Shown piece after piece: positions 43,301 to 52,059 of a stretch of DNA of 52,291 nt (position 1 is the stretch's first letter; each line of letters begins with the position of its first letter). Both the position numbers and the translations under genes were made by a program. The notes under the pieces were generated by a model. It was given only the letters and a program-made list of their open reading frames with translations. It ran no database searches and was not told where the DNA came from. Source of the stretch: JAMDCX01 sp049977145 (GTDB taxonomy: Bacteria > Planctomycetota > Phycisphaerae > WQYP01); contig JBMFGW010000011.1 of NCBI GenBank assembly GCA_049977145.1, positions 1 to 52,291 on the forward strand, given 5' to 3'.

Positions 43301-46015
43301 ATGGGTCCAATTCACCGAATAATTCTAAATAATGTATTGCGGCTTACGCGGTACTCCCGGATTGTTCTGGCCATTGCTCTGGTACTGGCCGGAGCCAGTA
43401 TATATCTGGCCTGCACACGCTTGCGGATTTCCACGGATCAAAACAAGCTGTTTTCTCCGCGCGTTGAGTTTTTTCATCAATATCTACAATTTATTAAAAA
43501 CTTTCCGGAAAATGAAGCGGCTTATGTGGTCATACAGGCTAGAAATCCCGCCCATCCACCACCCGCCGGACAATGGATAAAAGCGGCCAACGCGATAACC
43601 ACGGCCCTGAAAAAACTTCCCCGGTATGTAAAATCTGTGGACAGCCATGTTCCGCTGAAAATGCTGGGCCATCAGGCTCTTCTGTTTGCCGATTGGCCAA
43701 CGGTGCGTACCGCCGCTCAATCCTCCGGGCCCTTGGCGCAACTGGCGACGCTTTGGGGGCAAAAACCCGCGCTGCCAATGTCTCTTTTCGGCGCCACGCG
43801 AGTGGAGCGCTTTCTCCGTCTGCTGGCCACACAGCCGCCCGCGCCACAAACCACGGCTTTCACCAATTCCCTTTGTAAATCCTGGCTGCAGACGCTTGAG
43901 AACCCAAAAACCGCGCCGGTTGTGGTGCCTGATTTATCCTCTCTGCCAGCCAAGCGGCCGCCTACGCCCGCCACGGCGGGTTATTACTATATCCGCGCCG
44001 GCAACGGCTCGGAACACCTGCTGTTAATTAACGTTTTTCCTAAATTTACTTATGATTCATTGGCGGCGGTGTCTTTGCCGCTGGAAAAAATCCGTGCCGC
44101 GATGCTGCGCTCCGCCCAACCATTTGCCGCGGAATTCACTTTTGGCATGACCGGTCGGCCGGTTCTGGCTGCGGATGAAATGCGCATTACCACATCGGAT
44201 AGTGACAAAGCTGAAACCATCGCCATGATCGTGGTCTTAATTGGGATGATTTTAATGCTGCGTTCCATCTGGATGGGCGTGGCCGCCGGGTTGACCTTGG
44301 CCATTGCCATTGCGTGGACCTTTGGATTCGCCACGATTTTCGTTGGTGAGCTGAATTTACTCTCCACCATATTTGTCATCGCGTTAATCGGCATAGGTAT
44401 GGATTATTTAATTCAGATTCTGGTGCGGTACCGGCGGGAAGCGCGGCGTTATGAAAGACAAAAAGCCATTTGGGCGAGGGTTTTTCGTTATACCGGCCCT
44501 CCTATCGCCACCGCTTGCGTTGGGGCCGCCGGAGCGTTTCTGGTAGCCATGACCACGCATTTTCGCGGTGATGCGGAATTAGGCCTGATTGCCGGCAGTG
44601 GTTTATTATTATGTTTGCTGGCCGGCTACACCGTCCTGCCGGCGCTGCTGGTGATGTTCCCGCCGAAACTGGGCCAGGTTGCTCCCGCGCGACGCTACAC
44701 GGATGACCGCCCTCCACCACCGGCGGGCCGTAAAAATTTCCTCGGCCTGGGCTTATGGCTGGCGGTTTTGGTGGGCTTGCTTCCCTTTGCCTTAACTTTG
44801 CGGTTTGATCCCAATCTTCTTGATTTACAGGCACGCGGCCTGACCGCTGTAAAACTCGTTAAGGAAATGCCGTCGTGGTATGCGGTGGTAGTGTCAAAAT
44901 CGCTGGCGCAATTGGCCCCAATTCGCACGACACTCAACCGGGCTGCCGCGCATCCCACTTCGCCGATTCTGTCCACCAGCAGCTTGCTCGATGCGTACGC
45001 CAAACAGAAATATCTTGCTACGCATACCGAGGTTCTTCGCCAAATTCATTGGTGCCATCCCACACCGGTAGCATCGGCCAATCTGCATGCCATCGCCACT
45101 GCCGCCATGGCTTTGGCCAAGGTCTGGAGTCAGGCGAAGGCCACCCACGTCGCCGCCACCGTGGCCACATTGCGGCGTCTGGCATTGCTGATCACTTCCG
45201 CTTCCGCCCGCCGCCAACGCCACTTCGCACAGCGGCTTTCACTTTGGCAAGAAACTTTTTACAATTCGCTGCAAAAAGTAGCGGCTATGCTCACGCCAGG
45301 CCCGTTGAACATCGCCCGCCTGCCCACGGTGGTGCGCCGGCATTTTCTCAGTGCTGGTGGCGAATACGCTTTGTATATCCATCCCCGCTTTGATCTTTGG
45401 CGCCAATCGCGCCTGCGGCAGTTTGTCGCCACGGTGCAGGGCACCGCTGCCCATCCCGGTCTGGTGCCGGCACGGATGGATCTAACCGGTATCGCCATTC
45501 AGATTTATCACACCACCGAATCCATCCGCGCGGCTTTTATGCAGACTACAGTATTGGCCTTTTTCATCGTGATTTTTCTGGTGTATCTGGATTTAGGCTC
45601 TCTTGGCCGCACCGCCATGACCATATCGGTATTGGCGTTGGGCCTGCCGATGCTGGTGGGCGTTATGGGGCTGCTGGGATTGCAATGGAACTTCGCCAAC
45701 TTTTTCGCCATGCCGATTCTTATCGGTGCGGGCCATGAGTACGGCGTATTTATGATGCACCGCTACCGCGAAGCGGAACATAACCCGCGGCGCATCTGGC
45801 GGTTTTGGGACATCAGCGAGCGGGCACTGCTTATGTGCGCTTTCGTGACCTGCAGCAGTTTTGGATTTCTGGGACTTTCCCGTGATCGCGGCATTGCCAG
45901 CCTCGGCATCATCATGGCGTTGGGAATCGCGTGTATCTACCTGTCCGCCGTGTTTGTAGTTCGGCCTCTGCTGACGTGGCGGCTGGCAAAAAAAGGCGTT
46001 TACAAGGTCGGTTAA
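43301..46015 (+). CDS. RND/MMPL-family transporter, HpnN-like
   Basis: A 904-residue membrane protein with two MMPL-type halves. Each half has one helix, a large periplasmic loop, then about five helices. The first begins IVLAIALVLAGASIYLACTR and the second resumes at LGLWLAVLVGLLPFALTLRF. IGIGMDYLIQILVRYRRE and GAGHEYGVFMMHRYREAEH are the conserved helix-4 regions of the family. Length and plan match HpnN, the hopanoid-associated RND protein that moves lipids to the outer membrane. Assignment to hopanoid transport rather than another lipid is inferred. The ribosome-binding site before ATG 43301 is weak. Convergent with hppA. Confidence 0.85.
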   Translation: MGPIHRIILNNVLRLTRYSRIVLAIALVLAGASIYLACTRLRISTDQNKLFSPRVEFFHQYLQFIKNFPENEAAYVVIQARNPAHPPPAGQWIKAANAITTALKKLPRYVKSVDSHVPLKMLGHQALLFADWPTVRTAAQSSGPLAQLATLWGQKPALPMSLFGATRVERFLRLLATQPPAPQTTAFTNSLCKSWLQTLENPKTAPVVVPDLSSLPAKRPPTPATAGYYYIRAGNGSEHLLLINVFPKFTYDSLAAVSLPLEKIRAAMLRSAQPFAAEFTFGMTGRPVLAADEMRITTSDSDKAETIAMIVVLIGMILMLRSIWMGVAAGLTLAIAIAWTFGFATIFVGELNLLSTIFVIALIGIGMDYLIQILVRYRREARRYERQKAIWARVFRYTGPPIATACVGAAGAFLVAMTTHFRGDAELGLIAGSGLLLCLLAGYTVLPALLVMFPPKLGQVAPARRYTDDRPPPPAGRKNFLGLGLWLAVLVGLLPFALTLRFDPNLLDLQARGLTAVKLVKEMPSWYAVVVSKSLAQLAPIRTTLNRAAAHPTSPILSTSSLLDAYAKQKYLATHTEVLRQIHWCHPTPVASANLHAIATAAMALAKVWSQAKATHVAATVATLRRLALLITSASARRQRHFAQRLSLWQETFYNSLQKVAAMLTPGPLNIARLPTVVRRHFLSAGGEYALYIHPRFDLWRQSRLRQFVATVQGTAAHPGLVPARMDLTGIAIQIYHTTESIRAAFMQTTVLAFFIVIFLVYLDLGSLGRTAMTISVLALGLPMLVGVMGLLGLQWNFANFFAMPILIGAGHEYGVFMMHRYREAEHNPRRIWRFWDISERALLMCAFVTCSSFGFLGLSRDRGIASLGIIMALGIACIYLSAVFVVRPLLTWRLAKKGVYKVG

Positions 46016-46047
46016 ATTACGAATGACCACGTACTGGTCCAATTCCC

Positions 46048-46186
46048 GTAACCGTTCACGCACCATATTTTTTGCATACAACCATGCGCGGCGATCAACG
46101 CCCCATCGGGCCGCCGCGTGCACCCGGCGGCAGACCGAGCCGCGACCGTGAGGGAGCGGTACCGCCGGGCACGGATACGTGAACGG
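46048..46186 (+). repeat. Interspersed repeat unit 1 (139 bp)
   Basis: Starts GTAACCGTTCACGCACC and ends CGTGAACGG, with the conserved core GACCGAGCCGCGACCGTGAG followed by GGAGCGGTACCGCC. It is directly followed by unit 2 of identical length. The junction CGTGAACGG-GTAA-CCGTTCACG is a perfect palindrome able to form a 9-bp hairpin (46178-46199). Confidence 0.85.
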
Positions 46187-46325
46187 GTAACCGTTCACGC
46201 ACGATGTTTTTGGCGTACCTGCCACGCGTAACGGCAGGCCGAGCCGCGACCGTAAGGGAGTGGTACCGCCGTGAACGCATACCGATTTTGGAAGGCCGAA
46301 AGGCCGGGAACGGATACGTGAACGG
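46187..46325 (+). repeat. Interspersed repeat unit 2 (139 bp)
   Basis: The second head-to-tail unit, starting GTAACCGTTCACGCACGATG and ending CGTGAACGG (46317-46325). Its core GGCCGAGCCGCGACCGTAAG followed by GGAGTGGTACCGCC is identical to that of the copy at 5675-5765. The two units fill the space between the convergent RND and hppA genes and may double as a transcription-stopping structure. Confidence 0.85.
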
Positions 46326-46336
46326 TTTCCCCACGA

Positions 46337-48952
46337 TTAGACGGATTCCAACTGTTTTTCCATTTCCGCCATCTCCTTGGTCTCATGTTTGGAACGGTAA
46401 ACCGCCCAGGCGATCACGGCAATGGCCAGTACCCCAATGGTCGCTGCAATCCACGGGTATGGGCTCAACGGATGCACCACAATCGCCTTGTGCATGGCGG
46501 TTTCAGACCGCCAGAGCGAAGCGTCAAAAGGAAGCATTAATGGCAGGGACAGCAAAGCCACCATGTTCATAACTTTCAAGAGCGGATTGATTGCTGGACC
46601 GGCGGTGTCTTTCAAGGGATCGCCGACAGTATCACCGGTTACGGCGGCTTTGTGCCGCTCGGATCCTTTGCCGGTATTGGCCTTGGAATTGCGCGGTTCA
46701 TCCTCAATGGTCTTCTTGGCGTTGTCCCAAGCCCCGCCGGAATTGGTCATGAACACCGCCAGCAATTGCCCGGAGAGAATGGCCCCGGCCAGAAATCCAG
46801 CCAGCGCGACAACCCCCAGTAGAAAACCAACCAGAATTGGAGAGAGAATCGCAAGGAATCCGGGGCCGATCAACTCGCGCTGCGCGGTAATCGTACAGAT
46901 ATTCACCACCCGACCATAATCCGGTTTGGTTTCACCACTCCAGATTCTGGCATCCTGAAATTGCAGGCGGCACTCTTTAACAATGAGAAAGGCGGCGCGC
47001 CCCACCGCGCGGATGGTCATGGAACTGAACAGGAAAGGAACGGCACCACCCAAGAGCAGGCCCACCAGCAGTTTGGGGCTGGCCACGGTCATAAGCCCAG
47101 AAACAATTTTATAGGCTTCCCCGCTGATCCGGGCATGATCCGATATGCCGCCGGTTGCCACCAGCGTGATAAATGACGCGTACAAGCTCACCGCCGCAAT
47201 CACCGCCGAACCAATGGCCACCCCTTTGGTCAGGGCCTTGGTGGTGTTACCGGTGGCATCGAGATCCGCGAGAACCTGCCGGGCGGCACTGTGCTGCTGC
47301 GCCCCCATTTCCTCGGCATCATAACCCATTTCCCCAATGCCATTGGCATTATCCGCAACCGGCCCGAAGACATCCATGCTCAACGTATTGCCCGCGAGCG
47401 TCAACATACCGATACCCACCATGGCAATGCCATACGCCACAAATATTGGATTCGTGCCGTAGAAAATCAGACTGCTGGCGGTCACACAACACGCGATAAT
47501 CACGATTGCGCTGACGGAGCTTTCCAGGCCCACTGCCAAACCGGCGATAATGTTGGTGGCATGGCCGGTAGCGCAAGACTTCACCATCGAATCCACCGGT
47601 GGCTCATGGGTTCCGGTGAAATATTCGGTCGACAAGTTCAGCGTAAGCGCCAGAATGACCCCGATGAATGTGGCTTCCGCCGGTCGCATATCCAAACCAT
47701 GAATGCCAAAATTGGCCCACCAGGGTGCGGAACTTAATATGTGCTGCAGACTTGGATTTTCCGCAATCGCCGCCGCGCCGAACCGCAGGTAAAAAAATCC
47801 CACCAGCAGGAAACCCACGGTACTGATGACCGCGCCCAGCCGATAGCCGCGATTAATGGCGGCCATGGCATCTTTATCCGAACCTTTATCGGCCGCGCGG
47901 ACGCTGAATGTGGCAATCATATCGGAGCATACACCCACCGCTCTTACCAGCAGCGGAAATAGCATCCCAATGTGGCCAAAGCTGGCCCAGCCTAAAATCA
48001 TGGCCGCTACCATGGTTACTTCATAACTTTCAAAAATATCCGCGGCCATACCGGCGCAATCCCCGACATTATCCCCGACATTGTCGGCAATCGTGGCGGC
48101 GTTGCGTGGATCATCTTCCGGAATATCTTTTTCCACCTTGCCGACCAGATCCGCTCCGACATCGGCGGCTTTGGTGTAAATCCCACCCCCGACACGCATG
48201 AATAGGGCTAGCAGCGTTCCGCCAAATCCAAAACCCAGTAACGCCTCCGGAGCGCGGTCACCGAAATACATGAAAATGGTCGTGGCGCCCAACAGCCCCA
48301 AGCCGTCGTTGAGCATTCCCGTGACCGTACCCGTTCGGTATCCGAGCTGTAAGGCCTTACCAAATCCCTGGCGGGCGGCCGCGGCCACGACCACGTTACC
48401 CTCTGTGGCCATCAGCATACCGATCGTACCGACCGCCATGGAAAATAACGACCCCATAAGAAAGGCGATACCGCGGCCAATGGGCAGACTGGCCCCGGCG
48501 GCGGTGCTCCAACTGGCAGTGCCGACAAGTATCAAGGTAATAAGAATAATCAGTGGAAGAAGTGTCCGACGCTGCCGCCCCAGATAAGCGATGGACCCTT
48601 GCCGGATGGCGTGTGCCACATCCTGCATTTTCTCGGTTCCATGATCCGCCCGGCGTATAATGCGCATCAGCAGTACCGCATACGCCAGACCGGCCAGTGC
48701 AATAAATAAAACAGCGAATAACGCGTAACGCTCAAACGTGGTAAACGTTGAGGTATATAAAAATCCAAACGGATGAAAAACGCCGGTGGCCGCCGCGGCG
48801 ATGGAACCGCCGGTGGCCGCACCAGCGACCGGGTAGTGACTTCGCGTTAAAGCGATGTAGACGGTTAAAAACACGACCAGCACGACGGTCATGGCGGAAC
48901 TCTTCGCATGGGTTGCCAAAAACTTTTTCCACTGACTCCAAGACGACGGCAT
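46337..48952 (-). CDS. hppA: Proton-translocating membrane pyrophosphatase, K+-independent type
   Basis: Couples pyrophosphate hydrolysis to proton pumping. The 871-residue, roughly 16-helix protein shows NAATIADNVGDNVGDCAGMA, GGAWDNAKKTIED and GDTVGDPLKDTAGPAINPLL, the three diphosphate/Mg sites. In GNTTKALTKG the Lys and Thr occupy the two positions that distinguish K+-independent H+-pumping enzymes (K-T) from K+-dependent ones (A-A). The ATG at 48952 has AAAGGA 7 nt upstream; a longer frame to 49048 lacks support. It is longer than the usual 670-770 residues, from an N-terminal extra segment. A hairpin (48972-48989) lies just before the ribosome-binding site. It may recover energy as proton motive force alongside the Ehr-like complex. 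Confidence 0.95.
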   Translation of the reverse strand: MPSSWSQWKKFLATHAKSSAMTVVLVVFLTVYIALTRSHYPVAGAATGGSIAAAATGVFHPFGFLYTSTFTTFERYALFAVLFIALAGLAYAVLLMRIIRRADHGTEKMQDVAHAIRQGSIAYLGRQRRTLLPLIILITLILVGTASWSTAAGASLPIGRGIAFLMGSLFSMAVGTIGMLMATEGNVVVAAAARQGFGKALQLGYRTGTVTGMLNDGLGLLGATTIFMYFGDRAPEALLGFGFGGTLLALFMRVGGGIYTKAADVGADLVGKVEKDIPEDDPRNAATIADNVGDNVGDCAGMAADIFESYEVTMVAAMILGWASFGHIGMLFPLLVRAVGVCSDMIATFSVRAADKGSDKDAMAAINRGYRLGAVISTVGFLLVGFFYLRFGAAAIAENPSLQHILSSAPWWANFGIHGLDMRPAEATFIGVILALTLNLSTEYFTGTHEPPVDSMVKSCATGHATNIIAGLAVGLESSVSAIVIIACCVTASSLIFYGTNPIFVAYGIAMVGIGMLTLAGNTLSMDVFGPVADNANGIGEMGYDAEEMGAQQHSAARQVLADLDATGNTTKALTKGVAIGSAVIAAVSLYASFITLVATGGISDHARISGEAYKIVSGLMTVASPKLLVGLLLGGAVPFLFSSMTIRAVGRAAFLIVKECRLQFQDARIWSGETKPDYGRVVNICTITAQRELIGPGFLAILSPILVGFLLGVVALAGFLAGAILSGQLLAVFMTNSGGAWDNAKKTIEDEPRNSKANTGKGSERHKAAVTGDTVGDPLKDTAGPAINPLLKVMNMVALLSLPLMLPFDASLWRSETAMHKAIVVHPLSPYPWIAATIGVLAIAVIAWAVYRSKHETKEMAEMEKQLESV

Positions 48953-49623
48953 AAAAAAATCCTTTCCACACGCTGCTATAGTGTGCAGCCCAATCCTCGG
49001 TCGCCTGCAACATCCTGTGGTGCGGCGTCCGCTGCGGCCAATATTCACCGCATTGTACTTTAATCATTGTTCGGGTTGCGGCCGAAAAATGCAAGGGACG
49101 ATTGACCGAACACAGCGCGGATCCGCGTACGCCCAACCGCACCGCCTCGCTGTACCGCGGGTGCTCATAGAGTTTTATATTATCGCGCAGCGTGAAAAAA
49201 ACTGAAACTTCAGAGAACCCACCAAATGCTTATAAATCAAGGGAAATAAGGGTGTTGTTATAAATCGACTTTAACGCCGCCACGTCTTTGCTTCACTGAC
49301 AGAACCGCAAGTGTCCCAGTGTGGGCTAGGAACATTACGGACTGTGGGAAGCGGAATTTTACCTAAATACATTGCCGAGTTTTTCTGATAAAAATATTGT
49401 GGTTGGAACGCCTCCATTTGATCACGTCGGTTCCACTGAGGATTGAAGCACCTATTACCAATTGCCGCAACTGTATGTATGTACGCTGAAATCCAAGATT
49501 TTCAGCTGCCCCCCCTCCGCTTCTGGCCAATGCAGCGGTGTATCGGGTAGAATCTAAAATATGGCGCGCTGTGGAAAATATCGCAGTGGTGATGCCGGTG
49601 AAAACATGGAGCTGTGAAGCGTT
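48953..49623. other. Intergenic region between hppA and DUF4159 gene
   Basis: A 671-bp divergent gap. Open frames here are short or overlap the downstream gene antisense. The hppA side has a leader hairpin (48972-48989, GCTGC/GCAGC). AT-rich stretches at 49170-49185 and 49225-49265 could hold promoters, but I could not pair good hexamers. No RNA gene was recognised. Confidence 0.4.
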
Positions 49624-51942
49624 ATGTGTAGTTTTACCATTAGGTTCAGGGCGGGCGTGGCGTTGGCCATTATATCGGTGCTGCTGGTGCCGGGCCTGGT
49701 TGAGGCCCAAACTCCCGTTTCCAGCGCCAAGGTGATCGCGGCGATTAAACGGGGCGTGAATTATCTGCTGTCGCAACGCAATCCAAAAACATTCTGGGAA
49801 CAGAACCTGATTGTTCCGGGAAAGCCTTCGGCGACGCCGCAATTCTTGGGCGAATCAGCAATCGTTATTGAGTCTTTGCTGGATGTGGAGCAAAGTTTGA
49901 AACTCCAGCGATTATATCCATTTAATTCACCGATGAAAGAATGTATTCAATTCCTGGTGAGCCATAGGAATCCCACTACGTATGCGGTGTCGTTTCAGGC
50001 TAATGCCCTGGCACTGCTGCCCCGGCGTGCGGTGTATAACCCAACATTGCGTTGGGATGCCAATATTTTACTGCACAGTCTTCATGCGGATGGCGGATAT
50101 CATTATGCGTGGGGTACAGCAAATTATTTTCCACAATATATGAAGTATTTTCCCAATACTCCCGGCGACTGGGATAACTCCAATACCCAATATGGTGTGC
50201 TGGGGGCCTGGGCGGTGGAACATGCCGGGATCAGGCTTCCCGCCGCCTACTGGCATCTGGCGGCGGAGCACTGGCGGCGAACACAGTTCGCCAACGGGTG
50301 CTGGGGCTACTGGGGATTTGTCGGCGTGCCCAGCTTAACGGCAAAATTCCCTTTTAATCACTGGGCAACCTTCACGCCCGCCGGCGTGGCGAGTCTCTTA
50401 ATCTGCGATGAATTTATTGGGGCGCAACATGTGGGAATACATCCAATTGTAGACCGCAACATTCTGGCTGGTCTGGAGTGGATCAACCATAATTTTAATC
50501 CCGGTAGCACGGATCCCTATCAGATGTATTGTTATGAGCGCGTGGGACTGGCCTCGGGACTGCAAACTTTCGCGGGACACAATTGGTACGATGATTATTG
50601 TCGTACTCTCATCGCGCAACAGTCCAAGAAAGATGGGAGTTGGACAATTGGCGGACTTCCACCCTTTGTTGAAACCGCCTATGCGTTGCTGATTCTGGAT
50701 CGGGGTCTGAATCCCGTATTCATGAACAAACTGCAATACACTCCCAACTTTTATGGGCAATGGAACGCGCGGCAGCGGGATGTCGCCAATATGGTTTCCT
50801 GGGTCAGTACCACGACGGAAACTCCGCTGAATTGGCAGGTTGTGGATTTTAATTCTCCGGTCAGCAATTGGCTGAATTCTCCCATTCTGATCATCACGGG
50901 CCATAAGGATCCCCACTTCAGCCCGCTGGACATTGCCAAACTACGGGCTTATGTCGATGCCGGAGGCATGGTGTTGTGTTCCTGTGACGGTTCATCTTTT
51001 TCTTTCCGTCGGGCCATGATGAAATATGGCCGGGAAGTGGTCAACAACCAATATGAATTTCACCGTTTGACAGCCAAAAGCATGTTGTTGACGTTGCAAC
51101 CATGGTATCACATGTACTTTAACATGCTGGCGATTTCCAATGGGGTACGGGATTTGTGGGTGGTCAGCCCGGAGGATATGGGAGCGGTGTGGGAACGCCG
51201 GGCTTTTGCGGAGAAGAAATACTGGGAATTTCCGATGAATCTGTACCTGTATGCCACCGGCAAAGGCTATCTGGCGGACCGCCTGCATTCGCTGGTGGTG
51301 CCGCCAGTTTCCGGAACGCCCGCTCGGACCCTGGCGGTGGGGCGGTTGCAATACCACGGCAATTGGAATCCGGAGCCGGGGGCGTGGCCGCGGCTGGCCC
51401 TGCTGGCGCGGGCCAGGGCGCAAACTCAGGTCAAGGTTGCCGCGGTTACCACCGCGCACCTGAACCCGCATAACACACCGCTGTTGGATATGACTGGTAC
51501 GGGGCGGTTCACCTTCACGGCGGCCCAAGTTGCGGCGTTGCGAAAATATCTCAATGCCGGGGGAATGTTATTTGCGGACGCCGCCGGTGGCCAGCAGCAA
51601 TTCACGGATGCTTTCACCGCCCTGACGATGAAATTATATCCCAAGGTGGTGCTGCGACGATTGCCGGCAAAATGTTCCATTTATACGGGTTCCATGCCCG
51701 GCGGTACTCCGGCGGCGCGGGTGGACTATCGGCGTTTTTATATTGATGCAAATGGTATTAAACACACGCCGGAGTTTCTGGGCATCCAGCGTGCGGGGCG
51801 CTGGGTGGTTGTATTTTCCCCGGATGATGTGACTTCGGGCTTTCTGGGTACCAACACGTGGGGTATATCCGGTTACACGCCAAAATCAGCGGTAGCTTTG
51901 GCCACCAATGTCATTGAATATGCGGTGCAACACGCCCATTAA
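49624..51942 (+). CDS. Exported prenyltransferase-fold/DUF4159 protein
   Basis: A 772-residue exported protein. The signal peptide is AGVALAIISVLLVPGLVEAQ. Residues about 30-380 show the alpha/alpha-barrel repeats of the terpenoid-cyclase/prenyltransferase fold (IKRGVNYLLSQRN, GAWAVEHAGIRLPAAYWHLA, FVETAYALLILDRG) without the catalytic DXDD of squalene-hopene cyclase. Residues about 410-520 (PILIITGHKDPHFSPLDIAK, LRAYVDAGGMVLCSCDGS) and 605-770 (FTAAQVAALRKYLNAGGMLF, ADAAGG) are two DUF4159-like glutamine-amidotransferase-fold modules. This combination is common in planctomycetes, where the function is unknown. GGAGC lies about 11 nt before ATG 49624. Confidence 0.85.
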   Translation: MCSFTIRFRAGVALAIISVLLVPGLVEAQTPVSSAKVIAAIKRGVNYLLSQRNPKTFWEQNLIVPGKPSATPQFLGESAIVIESLLDVEQSLKLQRLYPFNSPMKECIQFLVSHRNPTTYAVSFQANALALLPRRAVYNPTLRWDANILLHSLHADGGYHYAWGTANYFPQYMKYFPNTPGDWDNSNTQYGVLGAWAVEHAGIRLPAAYWHLAAEHWRRTQFANGCWGYWGFVGVPSLTAKFPFNHWATFTPAGVASLLICDEFIGAQHVGIHPIVDRNILAGLEWINHNFNPGSTDPYQMYCYERVGLASGLQTFAGHNWYDDYCRTLIAQQSKKDGSWTIGGLPPFVETAYALLILDRGLNPVFMNKLQYTPNFYGQWNARQRDVANMVSWVSTTTETPLNWQVVDFNSPVSNWLNSPILIITGHKDPHFSPLDIAKLRAYVDAGGMVLCSCDGSSFSFRRAMMKYGREVVNNQYEFHRLTAKSMLLTLQPWYHMYFNMLAISNGVRDLWVVSPEDMGAVWERRAFAEKKYWEFPMNLYLYATGKGYLADRLHSLVVPPVSGTPARTLAVGRLQYHGNWNPEPGAWPRLALLARARAQTQVKVAAVTTAHLNPHNTPLLDMTGTGRFTFTAAQVAALRKYLNAGGMLFADAAGGQQQFTDAFTALTMKLYPKVVLRRLPAKCSIYTGSMPGGTPAARVDYRRFYIDANGIKHTPEFLGIQRAGRWVVVFSPDDVTSGFLGTNTWGISGYTPKSAVALATNVIEYAVQHAH

Positions 51943-52059
51943 AGATTGGCAGTTCTGCAAGTGAGCCGGTTGCGCTGTGCCGCAATCCATCCATTTCTTC
52001 GCAGCGTGCAAAGATTTCTTGGGCCTGTGACAGTTTCTGGCCAAATGGGTAAGGAGTAT

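Noticed and set aside
48953..49048. Longer N-terminus for the membrane pyrophosphatase
   Set aside because: The additional residues are Arg/Cys-rich and unlike the family; AAAGGA marks the start at 48952.
49624..50700. Squalene-hopene cyclase
   Set aside because: The barrel repeats resemble the fold, but the DXDD catalytic motif and QW motifs are missing and DUF4159-like modules follow.
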